The notes under the pieces: model-generated | The model's input: the letters and a program-made list of their open reading frames with translations, nothing else | Databases searched by the model: none | What the model was told of the DNA's origin: nothing | Assembly: GCA_910589015.1 (NCBI GenBank) | Contig: CAJUSA010000009.1 | Coordinates: 1 to 47,913, forward strand | Direction: 5' to 3' | Length of the DNA: 47,913 nt | Source: an uncultured Christensenellaceae bacterium | Lineage (GTDB): Bacteria; Bacillota; Clostridia; Christensenellales; Borkfalkiaceae | Made by a program: the position numbers and the translations under genes | In this document: one piece after another, positions 13,449 through 22,641 of the stretch | How positions within the stretch are numbered: the stretch's first letter is position 1 | How the letters are laid out: each line of letters starts with the position of its first letter

Positions 13449-13685
13449 AACTTTAATCTTCGGCGTTGAAGAAAGACGCGTCCGTTGCAAGGCGAAGTCC
13501 ACAGAGAGTTTCCGTGCGGTGAAAGGAAACGGCTGAGCGGCAAGCGGGTATCACTTTCCAGCCCGCAAGGGGAAATCGAGTAACCTTGCGCGGGTTCGCA
13601 ATCCGTTATCGTTTGCGGCAAATGATAGTTTGTTTTGGTGGTTAAAATGCCTTCGCGTATTCCGAAACGCGAAGGCTTATTTTTT
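13449..13685 (+). promoter_or_regulatory. T-box leader (tRNA-Ile-sensing) upstream of ileS
   Basis: The leader has an AGAGAG element (13503-13508), a GTTTCC/GGAAAC stem next to it, and a likely specifier ATC at 13550-13552 (isoleucine) in a GGGTATCACTTTCC context. A TGGTGG stretch (near 13635) precedes an intrinsic terminator: GCCTTCGCG/CGCGAAGGC at 13649-13676 followed by a T-run to 13685. Uncharged tRNA-Ile would stabilise the antiterminator and allow ileS transcription. Gene context and codon agree. Exact pairing of the antiterminator was not resolved. Confidence 0.8.
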
Positions 13686-13705
13686 AGACAGAGAGGTTGA
13701 ACAAA

Positions 13706-16700
13706 ATGTATAAGAAAGTAGACACGTCGTTGAATTTTGTCGAGCGCGAGAAAGAGATTATCGCGTTTTGGAAGGAGAACGAAGTTTTCGAGAAATCGAT
13801 CGAAAAGAATGCGGAAGGGGAAGAGTTTTCCTTTTTCGACGGACCGCCCACGGCGAACGGCAAGCCGCATATCGGGCATATCTTAACGCGCGTCATGAAG
13901 GACATTATCCCGCGCTATCAAACCATGAAGGGCAGGCATGTACTGCGGAAAGCCGGTTGGGATACGCACGGGCTGCCCGTCGAACTCGAAGTGGAAAAGA
14001 CGCTGGGCATGGACGGAAAGCAGGATATCGAGAAGTACGGTATCGAGCCGTTTATCGGTCAGTGCAAGCAGTCGGTTTGGAAATACAAGAGCGAATGGGA
14101 GAAGATGTCGGACCGCGTCGGATACTGGGTCGACATGGATAACCCTTACGTCACCTATCACGACGATTATGTCGAGTCCGAATGGTGGGCGCTCAAAGAG
14201 ATCCACAAAAAGGGGCTGCTCTATAAGGGACATAAGATCGTGCCTTACTGCCCGCGCTGCGGCACGGCGATTTCCTCGCACGAGGTGGCGCAGGGCTACA
14301 AGACGGTAAAGGAGACTTCCGCCGTCGCGCGGTTTGCGGTTAAAGGCAGGGAGAACGCCTATATCCTTGCCTGGACGACGACGCCGTGGACGCTGCCTTC
14401 CAACGTGGCGCTGTGCATGAATCCGCAGGAAGATTACGTTGAGATCGAAGCGGAAGGTACGCGCTACATTTTAGCCGAGGCGCTCGTACCCAAGTTTTTC
14501 GAGGAATATGAGATTGTCGGGCGGAAAAAGGGAAAAGAGTACGAGGGACTTGCTTACGAGGCGCTGTTTTCATATGCGCAAGCCGATTTGCAGGCGTCGA
14601 AAAACAGTTGGAAGCGCGTTTACGAGGTCGTTTGCGATCCTTACGTTACCTTGACCGACGGCACGGGCGTGGTGCATATCGCCCCCGCGTTCGGACAGGA
14701 CGACTATAACGTGGGCAGAAATTACGGCTTGCCCGTGCTTTCGCTCGTCAACGAACAGGGGAAATTCGATGCGCGATGCCCTGAACTCAACGGTTTGTTT
14801 ATTAAAAAAGCCGATAAAGTCGTGCTCGATCTGCTGAAAACGCAGGGAAAACTCTTCAAAGCGCTGCCGTTCGAGCATGATTATCCGCATTGCTGGCGGT
14901 GCGATACGCCGCTTATGTATTACGCGCGCGAAAGTTGGTTTATCAAGACCACGGCGGTGAAAGACAGATTGATCGCCGCCAACCGTTCTGTTAATTGGAT
15001 TCCCGAAACGATCAAGGAAGGGCGCATGGGTAATTTCCTTGAAAACGTAATCGATTGGGGGCTTTCGCGCGATCGCTATTGGGGAACGCCGCTGCCCGTG
15101 TGGGTGTGCCCCGACTGCGGCGAGATCGAAGTGATCGGCTCGCGCGAGGAGCTGCGGCGCAAGTGCGGCGCGCCCGAGGGCATCGAGCTGCACCGTCCTT
15201 ATCTTGACGAACTGACTTGTTCGTGCCCGCAGTGCGGCGGCAAGATGAAGCGCACGCGCGAAGTCATCGACTGTTGGTTCGATTCGGGATCGATGCCGTT
15301 CGCGCAGTATCATTATCCGTTTGAAAACAAGGATTTGTTTGAAAAAACCTTCCCCGCCGATTTTATCTCCGAGGCGGTCGATCAGACGCGCGGCTGGTTC
15401 TATACGCTGCTCGTGATCTCGACGATCCTGTTCGATCGGGCGCCCTTCAAAAACTGCATCGTGCTCGGGCACGTGAACGACCAAAACGGCGTGAAGATGA
15501 GCAAGCATAAGGGCAACGTCGTCGATCCGTGGACGGTGCTCGACAAGCAGGGCGCGGACGCCGTGCGCTGGTATTTCTATACGGGAAGCTTCCCTTGGAT
15601 CCCCACGCGGTTCGGGCAGGAAGCCGTTTCCGAGGTACAGCGCAAATATCAGGGCACGCTGTGGAACACGTATGCGTTCTTTGCGCTCTATGCGCAGATC
15701 GACGGCTACGACCCTTCGCAATACGATTTGAAATCGTGCGCGCTCACGCTCATGGATAAATGGGTGCTCTCTAAGCTTAACACCCTTGTGAAACGGGTGG
15801 ACGAAAAGCTTGCCGTTTACAACATAACCGAAAGCGCGCGCGAGATTCAGGACTTTGCCGACGTGCTTTCGAATTGGTACGTCCGCCGCGGACGCGACCG
15901 CTATTGGGGCGCAGGCATGTCTGCAGACAAGGCGGCGGCGTATACGACGCTTTACACCGTGCTCGTTACGCTTGCAAAGCTCACCGCGCCGTTTACGCCC
16001 TTCACGTCGGAGATGATGTATCGCAACCTCGTGCCGCAGTTTTACAAAGACGCGCCCGTTTCGGTGCATCTGTGCGATTTCCCCGTTTGCGACGAAAGTT
16101 ATCTGAATGCCGCGCTTGAAAAGTCGATGGACGACGTGCTTGCCGTCGTCGCGCTCGGCAGGGCGGCGCGCAACGCGGGCGCGGTGAAAAACAGACAGCC
16201 GCTTGCCGAGATGATCGTCGTGAGCGAACGCGCTATCGCGCTTTCCCCCGAACTCGAAGGCGTCGTGCTCGACGAGCTAAACGTGAAAAAACTGACTTAC
16301 GCGCAGGACGAAAACGCGCTTATCGGCTACACGCTCAAACCGCAGCTCAAAACGCTCGGACCGAAATACGGAAAACGGCTCAAAGAGATCACGGCGTACT
16401 TGCAGGAATGCGACGCGGCGGCGTTGGTCAAGGCGGTGAAAAACGGCGGAACGTACGCGATCCTCGGCGGCGAGGTCGTGCTTTCCGAAGAGGATTTGCA
16501 GATCTTCACGCAGCCGCGCGCGGGCTATGCCGCCGCCGCGGAAGGCGGGATCACGGTCGCGCTCGATACCGATTTGACCGAGGAGCTGCTCGACGAAGGG
16601 TGCGAACGCGAGCTTGTTTCCAAAATCCAGACCATGCGCAAAGAAGCGGGTTTTGAAGTGACCGACCGTATCGAAGTGTATTATAAGGCGCAGGGGCGCA

Positions 16701-16846
16701 GCGAACGCGTGTTGAAGAGCGGTTCGCTTGCCGATGACGTTTTAGCGCAAAGCGTGCAAGAGGGCGGCGGCGCGGGATACGCGAAAACGTACAATATCAA
16801 CGGCGACGAAGTAACGCTCACCGTGGCGAAAGTCGAAAAACAATAA
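13706..16846 (+). CDS. ileS: Isoleucyl-tRNA synthetase
   Basis: A 1046-residue class I synthetase that charges tRNA-Ile. The ATP-site motif is PHIGH at residues 54-58 and the second signature KMSKH at about 597-601 (His in place of the final Ser). There is a typical DWGLSRDRYWGTPLP segment and a zinc-binding insertion with CPDCGE (about 467) and CSCPQCGG (about 508). The length and KMSKH form suggest the longer clostridial or 'type 2' class rather than the 930-residue type. ATG 13706 follows GAGAGG; an in-frame TTG at 13697 lies inside the ribosome site. Expression is controlled by the T-box leader. Confidence 0.97.
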   Translation: MYKKVDTSLNFVEREKEIIAFWKENEVFEKSIEKNAEGEEFSFFDGPPTANGKPHIGHILTRVMKDIIPRYQTMKGRHVLRKAGWDTHGLPVELEVEKTLGMDGKQDIEKYGIEPFIGQCKQSVWKYKSEWEKMSDRVGYWVDMDNPYVTYHDDYVESEWWALKEIHKKGLLYKGHKIVPYCPRCGTAISSHEVAQGYKTVKETSAVARFAVKGRENAYILAWTTTPWTLPSNVALCMNPQEDYVEIEAEGTRYILAEALVPKFFEEYEIVGRKKGKEYEGLAYEALFSYAQADLQASKNSWKRVYEVVCDPYVTLTDGTGVVHIAPAFGQDDYNVGRNYGLPVLSLVNEQGKFDARCPELNGLFIKKADKVVLDLLKTQGKLFKALPFEHDYPHCWRCDTPLMYYARESWFIKTTAVKDRLIAANRSVNWIPETIKEGRMGNFLENVIDWGLSRDRYWGTPLPVWVCPDCGEIEVIGSREELRRKCGAPEGIELHRPYLDELTCSCPQCGGKMKRTREVIDCWFDSGSMPFAQYHYPFENKDLFEKTFPADFISEAVDQTRGWFYTLLVISTILFDRAPFKNCIVLGHVNDQNGVKMSKHKGNVVDPWTVLDKQGADAVRWYFYTGSFPWIPTRFGQEAVSEVQRKYQGTLWNTYAFFALYAQIDGYDPSQYDLKSCALTLMDKWVLSKLNTLVKRVDEKLAVYNITESAREIQDFADVLSNWYVRRGRDRYWGAGMSADKAAAYTTLYTVLVTLAKLTAPFTPFTSEMMYRNLVPQFYKDAPVSVHLCDFPVCDESYLNAALEKSMDDVLAVVALGRAARNAGAVKNRQPLAEMIVVSERAIALSPELEGVVLDELNVKKLTYAQDENALIGYTLKPQLKTLGPKYGKRLKEITAYLQECDAAALVKAVKNGGTYAILGGEVVLSEEDLQIFTQPRAGYAAAAEGGITVALDTDLTEELLDEGCERELVSKIQTMRKEAGFEVTDRIEVYYKAQGRSERVLKSGSLADDVLAQSVQEGGGAGYAKTYNINGDEVTLTVAKVEKQ

Positions 16847-16871
16847 CCGCCGTTTCACGCGGCGGAAGGAT

Positions 16872-16903
16872 AAAAAGCAAGGACGGACCGTCCTTGCTTT
16901 TTT
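16872..16903 (+). terminator. Terminator after ileS
   Basis: Near-perfect stem GCAAGGACGG/CCGTCCTTGC with flanking A-run and T6. Confidence 0.9.
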
Positions 16904-16948
16904 GTTCGGATTGTGTTATGATGAATAAAAAAACGTACGGAGAGGTTT

Positions 16949-17314
16949 ATGAACGAAGAATTTTGGGAATTGCTTGACCGGCTCGTTGCGCAATCGGAAA
17001 TCGTGATCGACAGACCGAAAGGCAGTGCGCACCCGCGTTACCCGCACTTGCTCTATGAAGTAGCTTACGGTTACTTAAAAAACACCGCTTCTCCGGACGG
17101 CGACGGGATCGACGTTTGGGTGGGAACGGGGTCGGACGGCGTCGTCGGGATCGTCTGCACGGTCGATGCCGTAAAACGCGATTCCGAGATCAAGATACTT
17201 TTGAACTGCAGCGAGAGCGAAAGGAATAGGATCTTGAAATTCCATAACCGCACGCAAAGCATGAAGGGCATCTTGATCGAAAGGGGCGCCGACGCGCTTT
17301 CAGACTTCCGTTAA
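16949..17314 (+). CDS. Inorganic-pyrophosphatase-like protein (short form)
   Basis: A 121-residue protein resembling the core of soluble family I inorganic pyrophosphatase. It has VIDRPKGSAHPRYPHLLYEV (compare the DRPxGSxHPxxPxxxY signature), a YGYL segment, and DGDGIDVWVG in place of the acidic metal-binding DxxExDxxV loop. Classical enzymes are about 175 residues, so this is a short relative; several usual acidic residues are not evident, and activity on PPi is uncertain. It follows its own GGAGAGG site and its last 15 bases overlap the convergent rqcH gene. Confidence 0.7.
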   Translation: MNEEFWELLDRLVAQSEIVIDRPKGSAHPRYPHLLYEVAYGYLKNTASPDGDGIDVWVGTGSDGVVGIVCTVDAVKRDSEIKILLNCSESERNRILKFHNRTQSMKGILIERGADALSDFR

Positions 17315-18907
17315 AAGCGTTTTGTAATCGGTGTAAATCATAAAACCGGGTTTGGATTTCGGGGGCTTTTTCACGTATTTGATCTTGCAGTAGTCGACGG
17401 GGATCTTACCCGCGCCGCCGTCGGAATAGCGCGCGCAGATCTGCGCCGCGAAGAGCAGAACGCCGTCGGGCACGTTTCTGCCTTCGGTGCGGATCACGAC
17501 GTGACAGGAATGGTATTTCTGCGTATGCAGCCATAAATCGTCGGGGGCGGAAGCGCGCACGAGCTTTTCGTTTTGCAGGTTGTTGCGCCCCGCGTAAATC
17601 GTAAAACCGTCTTTTTCGTACCCGCGCCAACCGATTTCCTGCGGCTGTTTGCGCTTTTTTTCTTTGGGCGGTTCAAGGAGCTTGGCGGCGGTCAATTCTT
17701 CTTCGAGCGGCGGTAAGTCGGCTTCCTCTTCCGCCGCGCCGATCGCCGCCAAAAGGGTGTGCAGATATTCGATTTCCCGCCGCGTTTCCTCTTCCTGCGG
17801 CGCTAAAAATTCCGCCGTGCGCTTTTGTTTGCGGTAACGCTTAAAATACGCCTGCGCGTTCTGCGCGGGGGAGAGCGCGCGGTCGAGCGTGATTTTGAGG
17901 TTGCTTCCGTCGTAATAATTGTAAAGCTCCACGCCTTCCGCGTTGCGCCCGATTTCGTAGAGGTGCGCCGTCAGCAATTCGCCTTTGATGCGTAAAAGCT
18001 CGCAGTCCTTGCACTGTTCGCGTTTTTCGATTGTCTGCGCCAGCCGTTTTTCGTGCTTTTTGAGCGCCGAAGCGCAAGCCGAGAGCAACCGTTTGCGTTT
18101 GTTTTCAAATCCCTTCTTCTTGCGTCGGGAATCGTAAAAATACGTCTGTGCGTGCGAGAGGGTATCAAAGGCGATCCCCGTGCTTTCGCGTGCGTAAAAA
18201 TCCCGTTCGCCGACGCGGGGCGAAAGGTCGTCGCGGAAAATATAACCGTAAACGTGTTCGGCAAGATCGCCGCCCGTATAACTTTTTGCGATTTGTTCCG
18301 CCGTATGGGGGGCGAGTCCCGCGACGCGCGCAAAAATTGCGCCGCCCAAATCGCCCGTGACCGCGCGAAGCGCCTGCGCGAGTGCGGTTTTGTCGGAAGG
18401 GTCGGCTTTTTCCTGTGCGGCGGGAAGCGTGTATTTCGCGCCCGTAAGGATCATGCGCTTGACCGTGAGGTCGGCGGAAGTCGTTTTCAACGCTCCTAAA
18501 ATGACGCCGTTTTCGGTTAAGATCAGGTTGGAATACTTGCCCATGATTTCGGCGTAGAGCTCGCGTTTGCAGTCGTTGAAGTCCGAGCGGCAGGCAAGTT
18601 CGAATTTGACGATGCGCTCGAATCCGACGAGGGAAACCGAAAGAATTTCGGCATTTTGCAGGTGTTTGCGCAACAACATGCAGAAATTCGGTGCAACGAG
18701 AGGGGCTTCGACCTCGTGTTCGGTGAAATAAATGCCGCAATCGGAAGCATTTACGTTCAGAATGAGTTTGAGCGTGGTTTTTTGCGTGTATATATAGAGG
18801 ACGGTTTCTTCCCGCCCGGGCTGTACGATCTTGCTGATTTTTCCGCCGCGCAGGGCGGCGTTGAGTTCTTTCGCGCTCAAACGAAGCGTAAACGCGTCTT
18901 GCGGCAT
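17300..18907 (-). CDS. rqcH: RqcH/NFACT-family ribosome quality-control protein
   Basis: A 535-residue NFACT protein. It has an N-terminal NFACT-N domain (about 1-220), a central helical coiled-coil region rich in Lys/Glu and with a CKDCELLRIKGELL segment, and a C-terminal NFACT-R domain with GRNNLQNEKL and DDLWLHTQKYHSCHVVIR. Family members bind stalled 50S subunits and recruit tRNA-Ala to add alanine tails; older names are fibronectin-binding protein FbpA. ATG 18907 follows GAGGTGA at good spacing; the open frame continues to 19099 but that part overlaps the tig promoter. It is divergent from tig and convergent with the pyrophosphatase-like gene. Confidence 0.92.
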   Translation of the reverse strand: MPQDAFTLRLSAKELNAALRGGKISKIVQPGREETVLYIYTQKTTLKLILNVNASDCGIYFTEHEVEAPLVAPNFCMLLRKHLQNAEILSVSLVGFERIVKFELACRSDFNDCKRELYAEIMGKYSNLILTENGVILGALKTTSADLTVKRMILTGAKYTLPAAQEKADPSDKTALAQALRAVTGDLGGAIFARVAGLAPHTAEQIAKSYTGGDLAEHVYGYIFRDDLSPRVGERDFYARESTGIAFDTLSHAQTYFYDSRRKKKGFENKRKRLLSACASALKKHEKRLAQTIEKREQCKDCELLRIKGELLTAHLYEIGRNAEGVELYNYYDGSNLKITLDRALSPAQNAQAYFKRYRKQKRTAEFLAPQEEETRREIEYLHTLLAAIGAAEEEADLPPLEEELTAAKLLEPPKEKKRKQPQEIGWRGYEKDGFTIYAGRNNLQNEKLVRASAPDDLWLHTQKYHSCHVVIRTEGRNVPDGVLLFAAQICARYSDGGAGKIPVDYCKIKYVKKPPKSKPGFMIYTDYKTLLTEV

Positions 18908-18968
18908 GGCTCTCACCTCGAAGTTTTCATGCCGATGATACCACAAAATTGCAAAATTGTAAAGAAAA

Positions 18969-18996
18969 TTGCTTTCCTTTTGACCGCGGATATGAT
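18969..18996 (+). promoter_or_regulatory. Probable promoter of tig-clpP-clpX
   Basis: TTGCTT (18969-18974), 16-bp spacer, TATGAT (18991-18996), about 80 bases before the tig start. It lies in the divergent gap with rqcH. Confidence 0.5.
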
Positions 18997-19080
18997 AAAA
19001 TATTGCTTGCGGCTTATCAGGATCAGGATACATTGCAGGCAGCCGCGGCACGTTTTGTGCCAATGAAAAGGAGTAAAAAG

Positions 19081-20493
19081 ATGAAATACACAACCGCACC
19101 CGCAGAAAAGAGCACCGTTAAGATCACGATCACCTTTAACGCGGCAGAATGGTCGGAAGCGATCGAAAAGGCTTACCGCGAAACAAGACACAAATATGCC
19201 GTGAACGGTTTCCGTAAGGGCAAGGCGCCCAAACACGTTTTGGAACTCTATTACGGAAAAGGGCTGTTCTACGAAGACGCGCTCAATATTCTCTATGCCG
19301 AGAACTATCCTCAGATCCTTGAAAAGGAACAATCGTCGATCTTCCCTGTGGGCGATCCCGCGCTGTCCGTCGAGGACCTCAGCGACGAAAAGGTTGTGCT
19401 GGTTGCGGCGGTGCCCGTAAAACCCGACGTGCAAATTGCCGCGTATACGGGTATAAAAATTAACGAGTATGAGTATACTGTTACGGATGCCGACGTCGAC
19501 GCCGATATCGACGCGATGCGCGAACGCATTGCCGAACGCGTCGAAGTGACCGACCGCCCCGCGCAGATGAAGGATACCGTCAACATCGATTTCGTCGGCA
19601 AGTGCGACGGCGAGGAATTTGAGGGCGGCAGCGCCGAGAAGTTCGATTTAACGCTCGGTTCGCACCGCTTTATTCCCGGTTTCGAGGAACAGGTCGTCGG
19701 CATGAAGGTCGGCGAAACCAAAGACCTCAACGTCACGTTCCCCGACGATTATCAGGCGGAAAATCTCAAAGGCAAGCCCGCCGTGTTTACGGTGACGCTG
19801 CATAAGATTATGGGGCTTGTTTTGCCCGCGCTCGACGAGGAATTTGCCAAGAAGATGGGCAGCGAATCGATCGAGGCATACCGCGCGAAGGTGCGCGAAC
19901 GTCTTGAAAAGAACGCGCAGAGCCGTTCCCGTAACGAAACCGAAAATTCCATTCTCACCGAGATCGCCAAGGGCGCCACGGCGGAAATTCCCGACGTCAT
20001 GATCGAAAGACAGGAAGACGCGTCGATGCAGCGCCTCGAATACAATCTCATGTATCAGGGCATCAAGATGGAAGACTATCTTGCCTATATCGGCACGACG
20101 CGTGCGGAATACAAGAAGAACTTCGAGGAAGAGGCGCGCCGCACCGTGTTGCATCAGCTTATCATCGAAAAGATCATCGAGCTTGAAAAGATTACGGCGA
20201 GCGAAGAGGAAATCGCGCAGAAAGTCGCCGAACAGGCGAAGAGCGTGGGCAAGGAACCCGAGGCTTACCGCAAGGAAATCGATCCCAGACAGCTCAGCTA
20301 TATCGAAAGCGACATTAAAGTGACGAAACTTTTTGATCTGCTCAAAGCCAAGAACGAAATGGTCGCTTATAAAGAAGAACCGGCGAAGAAACCCGCGGCG
20401 AAGAAAACGGCGAAAACCGCCGCGCCGAAAGCGGACGGGGAAAAGCCTGCGCCCAAAAAGACGGCGGCGAAGGCGAAGAAAGGAGACGAATAA
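19081..20493 (+). CDS. tig: Trigger factor
   Basis: A 470-residue ribosome-associated chaperone with peptidyl-prolyl isomerase activity. The ribosome-docking motif GFRKGKAP is at residues 43-50. An FKBP-type domain follows over about 155-245 (DTVNIDFVGKCDGEEFEGG, FIPGFEEQVVGM), then the helical C-terminal cradle. The last 35 or so residues form an unusual Lys/Ala/Pro-rich tail (PAAKKTAKTAAPKADGEKPA and similar), absent from standard trigger factors. The ATG at 19081 has AAGGAG upstream. It is followed with 1-bp overlap by clpP, then clpX, the common tig-clpP-clpX order. Confidence 0.96.
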   Translation: MKYTTAPAEKSTVKITITFNAAEWSEAIEKAYRETRHKYAVNGFRKGKAPKHVLELYYGKGLFYEDALNILYAENYPQILEKEQSSIFPVGDPALSVEDLSDEKVVLVAAVPVKPDVQIAAYTGIKINEYEYTVTDADVDADIDAMRERIAERVEVTDRPAQMKDTVNIDFVGKCDGEEFEGGSAEKFDLTLGSHRFIPGFEEQVVGMKVGETKDLNVTFPDDYQAENLKGKPAVFTVTLHKIMGLVLPALDEEFAKKMGSESIEAYRAKVRERLEKNAQSRSRNETENSILTEIAKGATAEIPDVMIERQEDASMQRLEYNLMYQGIKMEDYLAYIGTTRAEYKKNFEEEARRTVLHQLIIEKIIELEKITASEEEIAQKVAEQAKSVGKEPEAYRKEIDPRQLSYIESDIKVTKLFDLLKAKNEMVAYKEEPAKKPAAKKTAKTAAPKADGEKPAPKKTAAKAKKGDE

Positions 20494-21086
20494 TGCAGGA
20501 AAAAAACGTTTTGGTTCCTTACGTAGTGGAGCGCACTTCGGGCGGGGAACGCAGTTACGATCTTTATTCCCGTCTGCTCGAAGACAGAATTATCTTTTTA
20601 AGCGGGGAAATCGAGGACGCGATGGCGAATACCATCGTCGCGCAGCTCATTTACCTCGAGGGTAAAGATCCGACGAAGGACATCAGCCTGTATATCAACA
20701 GCCCCGGCGGCTCGGTTTCCGCCGGTATGGCGATTTACGATACCATGAATTATATCAAGTGCGACGTTTCGACGATCTGCATCGGGCTTGCCGCCTCGAT
20801 GGGCGCGTTCCTGCTTTCTTCGGGCGCAAAGGGCAAACGTTTTGCGCTTGCGAACAGCGAAATCATGATCCATCAGCCTTTGGGCGGCGCGCAGGGTCAG
20901 GCGAGCGATATCAAGATTCAGGCCGAACATATCATGAGAATCAAGGCGAAAATGAACCGCATTCTCAGCGAAAATACGGGTAAACCCGTGGATATTATCG
21001 AACGCGATACCGACCGCGATAATTATCTTTCCGCGGACGAAGCGCTTTCCTACGGGTTGATCGACAGAGTGTACGTAAAGAGATAA
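20493..21086 (+). CDS. clpP: ATP-dependent Clp protease proteolytic subunit
   Basis: A 197-residue serine peptidase forming the double-ring protease chamber that works with ClpX. The catalytic triad is visible: Ser102 (GLAASMGAF), His127 (MIHQPLGG) and Asp176 (DTDRDNYLS). The oxyanion-loop glycines NSPGGSVSAG precede them. Length is standard. The start shares one base with the tig stop, with AAAGGAG inside the tig end. Confidence 0.97.
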   Translation: MQEKNVLVPYVVERTSGGERSYDLYSRLLEDRIIFLSGEIEDAMANTIVAQLIYLEGKDPTKDISLYINSPGGSVSAGMAIYDTMNYIKCDVSTICIGLAASMGAFLLSSGAKGKRFALANSEIMIHQPLGGAQGQASDIKIQAEHIMRIKAKMNRILSENTGKPVDIIERDTDRDNYLSADEALSYGLIDRVYVKR

Positions 21087-21116
21087 TCAGTTTGCAGGGA
21101 GGGAAGGAAGAGTTTA

Positions 21117-22352
21117 ATGGGAATCGATAAAAACGAACAGAGTTGCAGTTTCTGCGGAAAAGAAAAGGCGAAGACGAAAAAACTGATCGCGGGGCCTGAC
21201 GGGGTGTTTATCTGCGACGAGTGCGTGCAACTTTGCAACGACATGCTCTCGAATATGCCCGTGCAGAACGCCGAACCGGTCACGCTCAAAAAGCCCGCCG
21301 AAATCAAAGCCGAGCTCGACGAATATATCATCGGGCAGGATAAGGCGAAGCGCGTGCTTTCGGTTGCCGTTTATAACCACTATAAGCGCATCAATTCCAT
21401 GCTGGAAGGCAAGAAAGACGACGACGTGGAAATCGAAAAGAGCAATATTCTGTTGCTCGGCCCGACGGGCAGCGGCAAAACGCTGCTTGCGCGCACGCTT
21501 GCGAAGATTCTGAACGTACCCTTCGCTACTTCCGACGCGACGACGCTCACCGAGGCGGGTTACGTCGGCGAGGACGTGGAAAATATCCTTCTCAAACTTA
21601 TTCAGAACGCCGATTACGATATCGAGCGCGCCCAGCGCGGCATTATTTATATCGACGAAATCGACAAGATCGCCCGAAAAGGCGAGAACGTTTCGATCAC
21701 GCGCGACGTTTCGGGCGAGGGCGTGCAGCAGGCGCTGTTGAAGATCATCGAAAGCACGGTTGCCAACGTGCCCCCGCAGGGCGGCAGAAAACACCCGCAG
21801 CAGGATTGCATGCGCATCGATACGACGAACATCCTCTTCATCTGCGGCGGCGCGTTCGTGGGGCTTGATAAAATCGTAAGCGCGCGGCAGGACGATTCGG
21901 GGCTGGGGTTCGGCGGCAAAGTCAAGCTCGGTGCAAACGAGGTCGATTATGCCATGCTCGACGACGTGAAACCGCAGGATCTGACTAAGTTCGGTTTAAT
22001 TCCCGAATTTGTGGGCAGAATTCCCATTGTGGTGAGTTTGCAGGCGCTCGACGAGGATGCGCTCGTCAATATCTTGACGCAGCCCAGAAACGCCGTCATC
22101 AAACAGTATCAGAAACTCGTGGGGTTAGACGGCGTGAAACTGACCGTGGAAGAGGGTGCCGTCCGTGAAATTGCGGGCACGGCGATCCGCTTAAAAACGG
22201 GCGCACGCGGCTTGCGCACAATCATCGAAGGGCTGATGACCGACGTCATGTACGACATCCCTTCGCGCAAGGACGTGGAAGAAGTCATTATCACGCGCGA
22301 CTGTGTTCTGAGCGGCGCAAAACCCAAAGTTGTTTATAAAAAATCGGCATAA
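21117..22352 (+). CDS. clpX: ClpX ATPase subunit of Clp protease
   Basis: A 411-residue AAA+ unfoldase. The N-terminal zinc domain has Cys10, Cys13, Cys33 and Cys36. Walker A is GPTGSGKT (115-122), the pore loop GYVG (148-151) and Walker B IIYIDEIDK (about 176-184). GGRKHPQQD is the RKH loop. It unfolds tagged substrates and feeds them to ClpP, whose gene lies 30 bases upstream. AGGAAG precedes the ATG. Confidence 0.97.
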   Translation: MGIDKNEQSCSFCGKEKAKTKKLIAGPDGVFICDECVQLCNDMLSNMPVQNAEPVTLKKPAEIKAELDEYIIGQDKAKRVLSVAVYNHYKRINSMLEGKKDDDVEIEKSNILLLGPTGSGKTLLARTLAKILNVPFATSDATTLTEAGYVGEDVENILLKLIQNADYDIERAQRGIIYIDEIDKIARKGENVSITRDVSGEGVQQALLKIIESTVANVPPQGGRKHPQQDCMRIDTTNILFICGGAFVGLDKIVSARQDDSGLGFGGKVKLGANEVDYAMLDDVKPQDLTKFGLIPEFVGRIPIVVSLQALDEDALVNILTQPRNAVIKQYQKLVGLDGVKLTVEEGAVREIAGTAIRLKTGARGLRTIIEGLMTDVMYDIPSRKDVEEVIITRDCVLSGAKPKVVYKKSA

Positions 22353-22360
22353 CGATAAGA

Positions 22361-22393
22361 AAAAAATCCCCTGTCTTGCGGCAGGGGATTTTT
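22361..22393 (+). terminator. Terminator after clpX
   Basis: A-run, CCCCTG/CAGGGG stem with an 8-base loop, then ATTTTTG. Confidence 0.85.
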
Positions 22394-22472
22394 GTTTGTT
22401 TGCGCGAATTTGATTGTTTTGTGTTCATTTCGCAAGGCAATCATGACTTTTATGCAATATAATGAATAAATA

Positions 22473-22501
22473 TTGACAAAATTATCCTTTCTTGCTATGA
22501 T
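22473..22501 (+). promoter_or_regulatory. Promoter of the carbohydrate-transport operon
   Basis: TTGACA (22473-22478), 17-bp spacer, TATGAT (22496-22501), about 140 bases before the first permease gene. No other strong promoter or terminator is seen before 34930, so the six genes probably form one transcript. Confidence 0.75.
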
Positions 22502-22559
22502 AATGCGGTAAAAACAAAACGGATAGGCAAGATCGAGCGCTTGTAAGAAAAAATTTTTT

Positions 22560-22607
22560 CCGAAGGGGCGCCCCTTCGGCTTTCAGTTCAAAAGGTTTGA
22601 ACTGAAA
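22560..22607. promoter_or_regulatory. Two perfect palindromes in the operon leader
   Basis: CCGAAGGGGC/GCCCCTTCGG (22560-22579) is a 20-bp perfect palindrome. TTTCAGTTCAAA/TTTGAACTGAAA (22581-22607) is a 12-bp stem with an AGG loop. They lie between promoter and first gene and lack a following T-run on the plus strand, so they are more like operators or a leader RNA structure than a forward terminator. Confidence 0.5.
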
Positions 22608-22641
22608 AAATATCTATCCGTGAAACGCGGGGGAAAACGGT

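Noticed and set aside
13156..13536. 126-codon frame over the metal-binding gene and T-box
   Set aside because: It overlaps the HMA gene in another frame and runs into the structured leader.
14570..16069. Long open frame antisense to ileS
   Set aside because: It lies wholly within a clear ileS gene, has no ribosome site and an Arg/His-rich composition typical of reverse-strand shadows.
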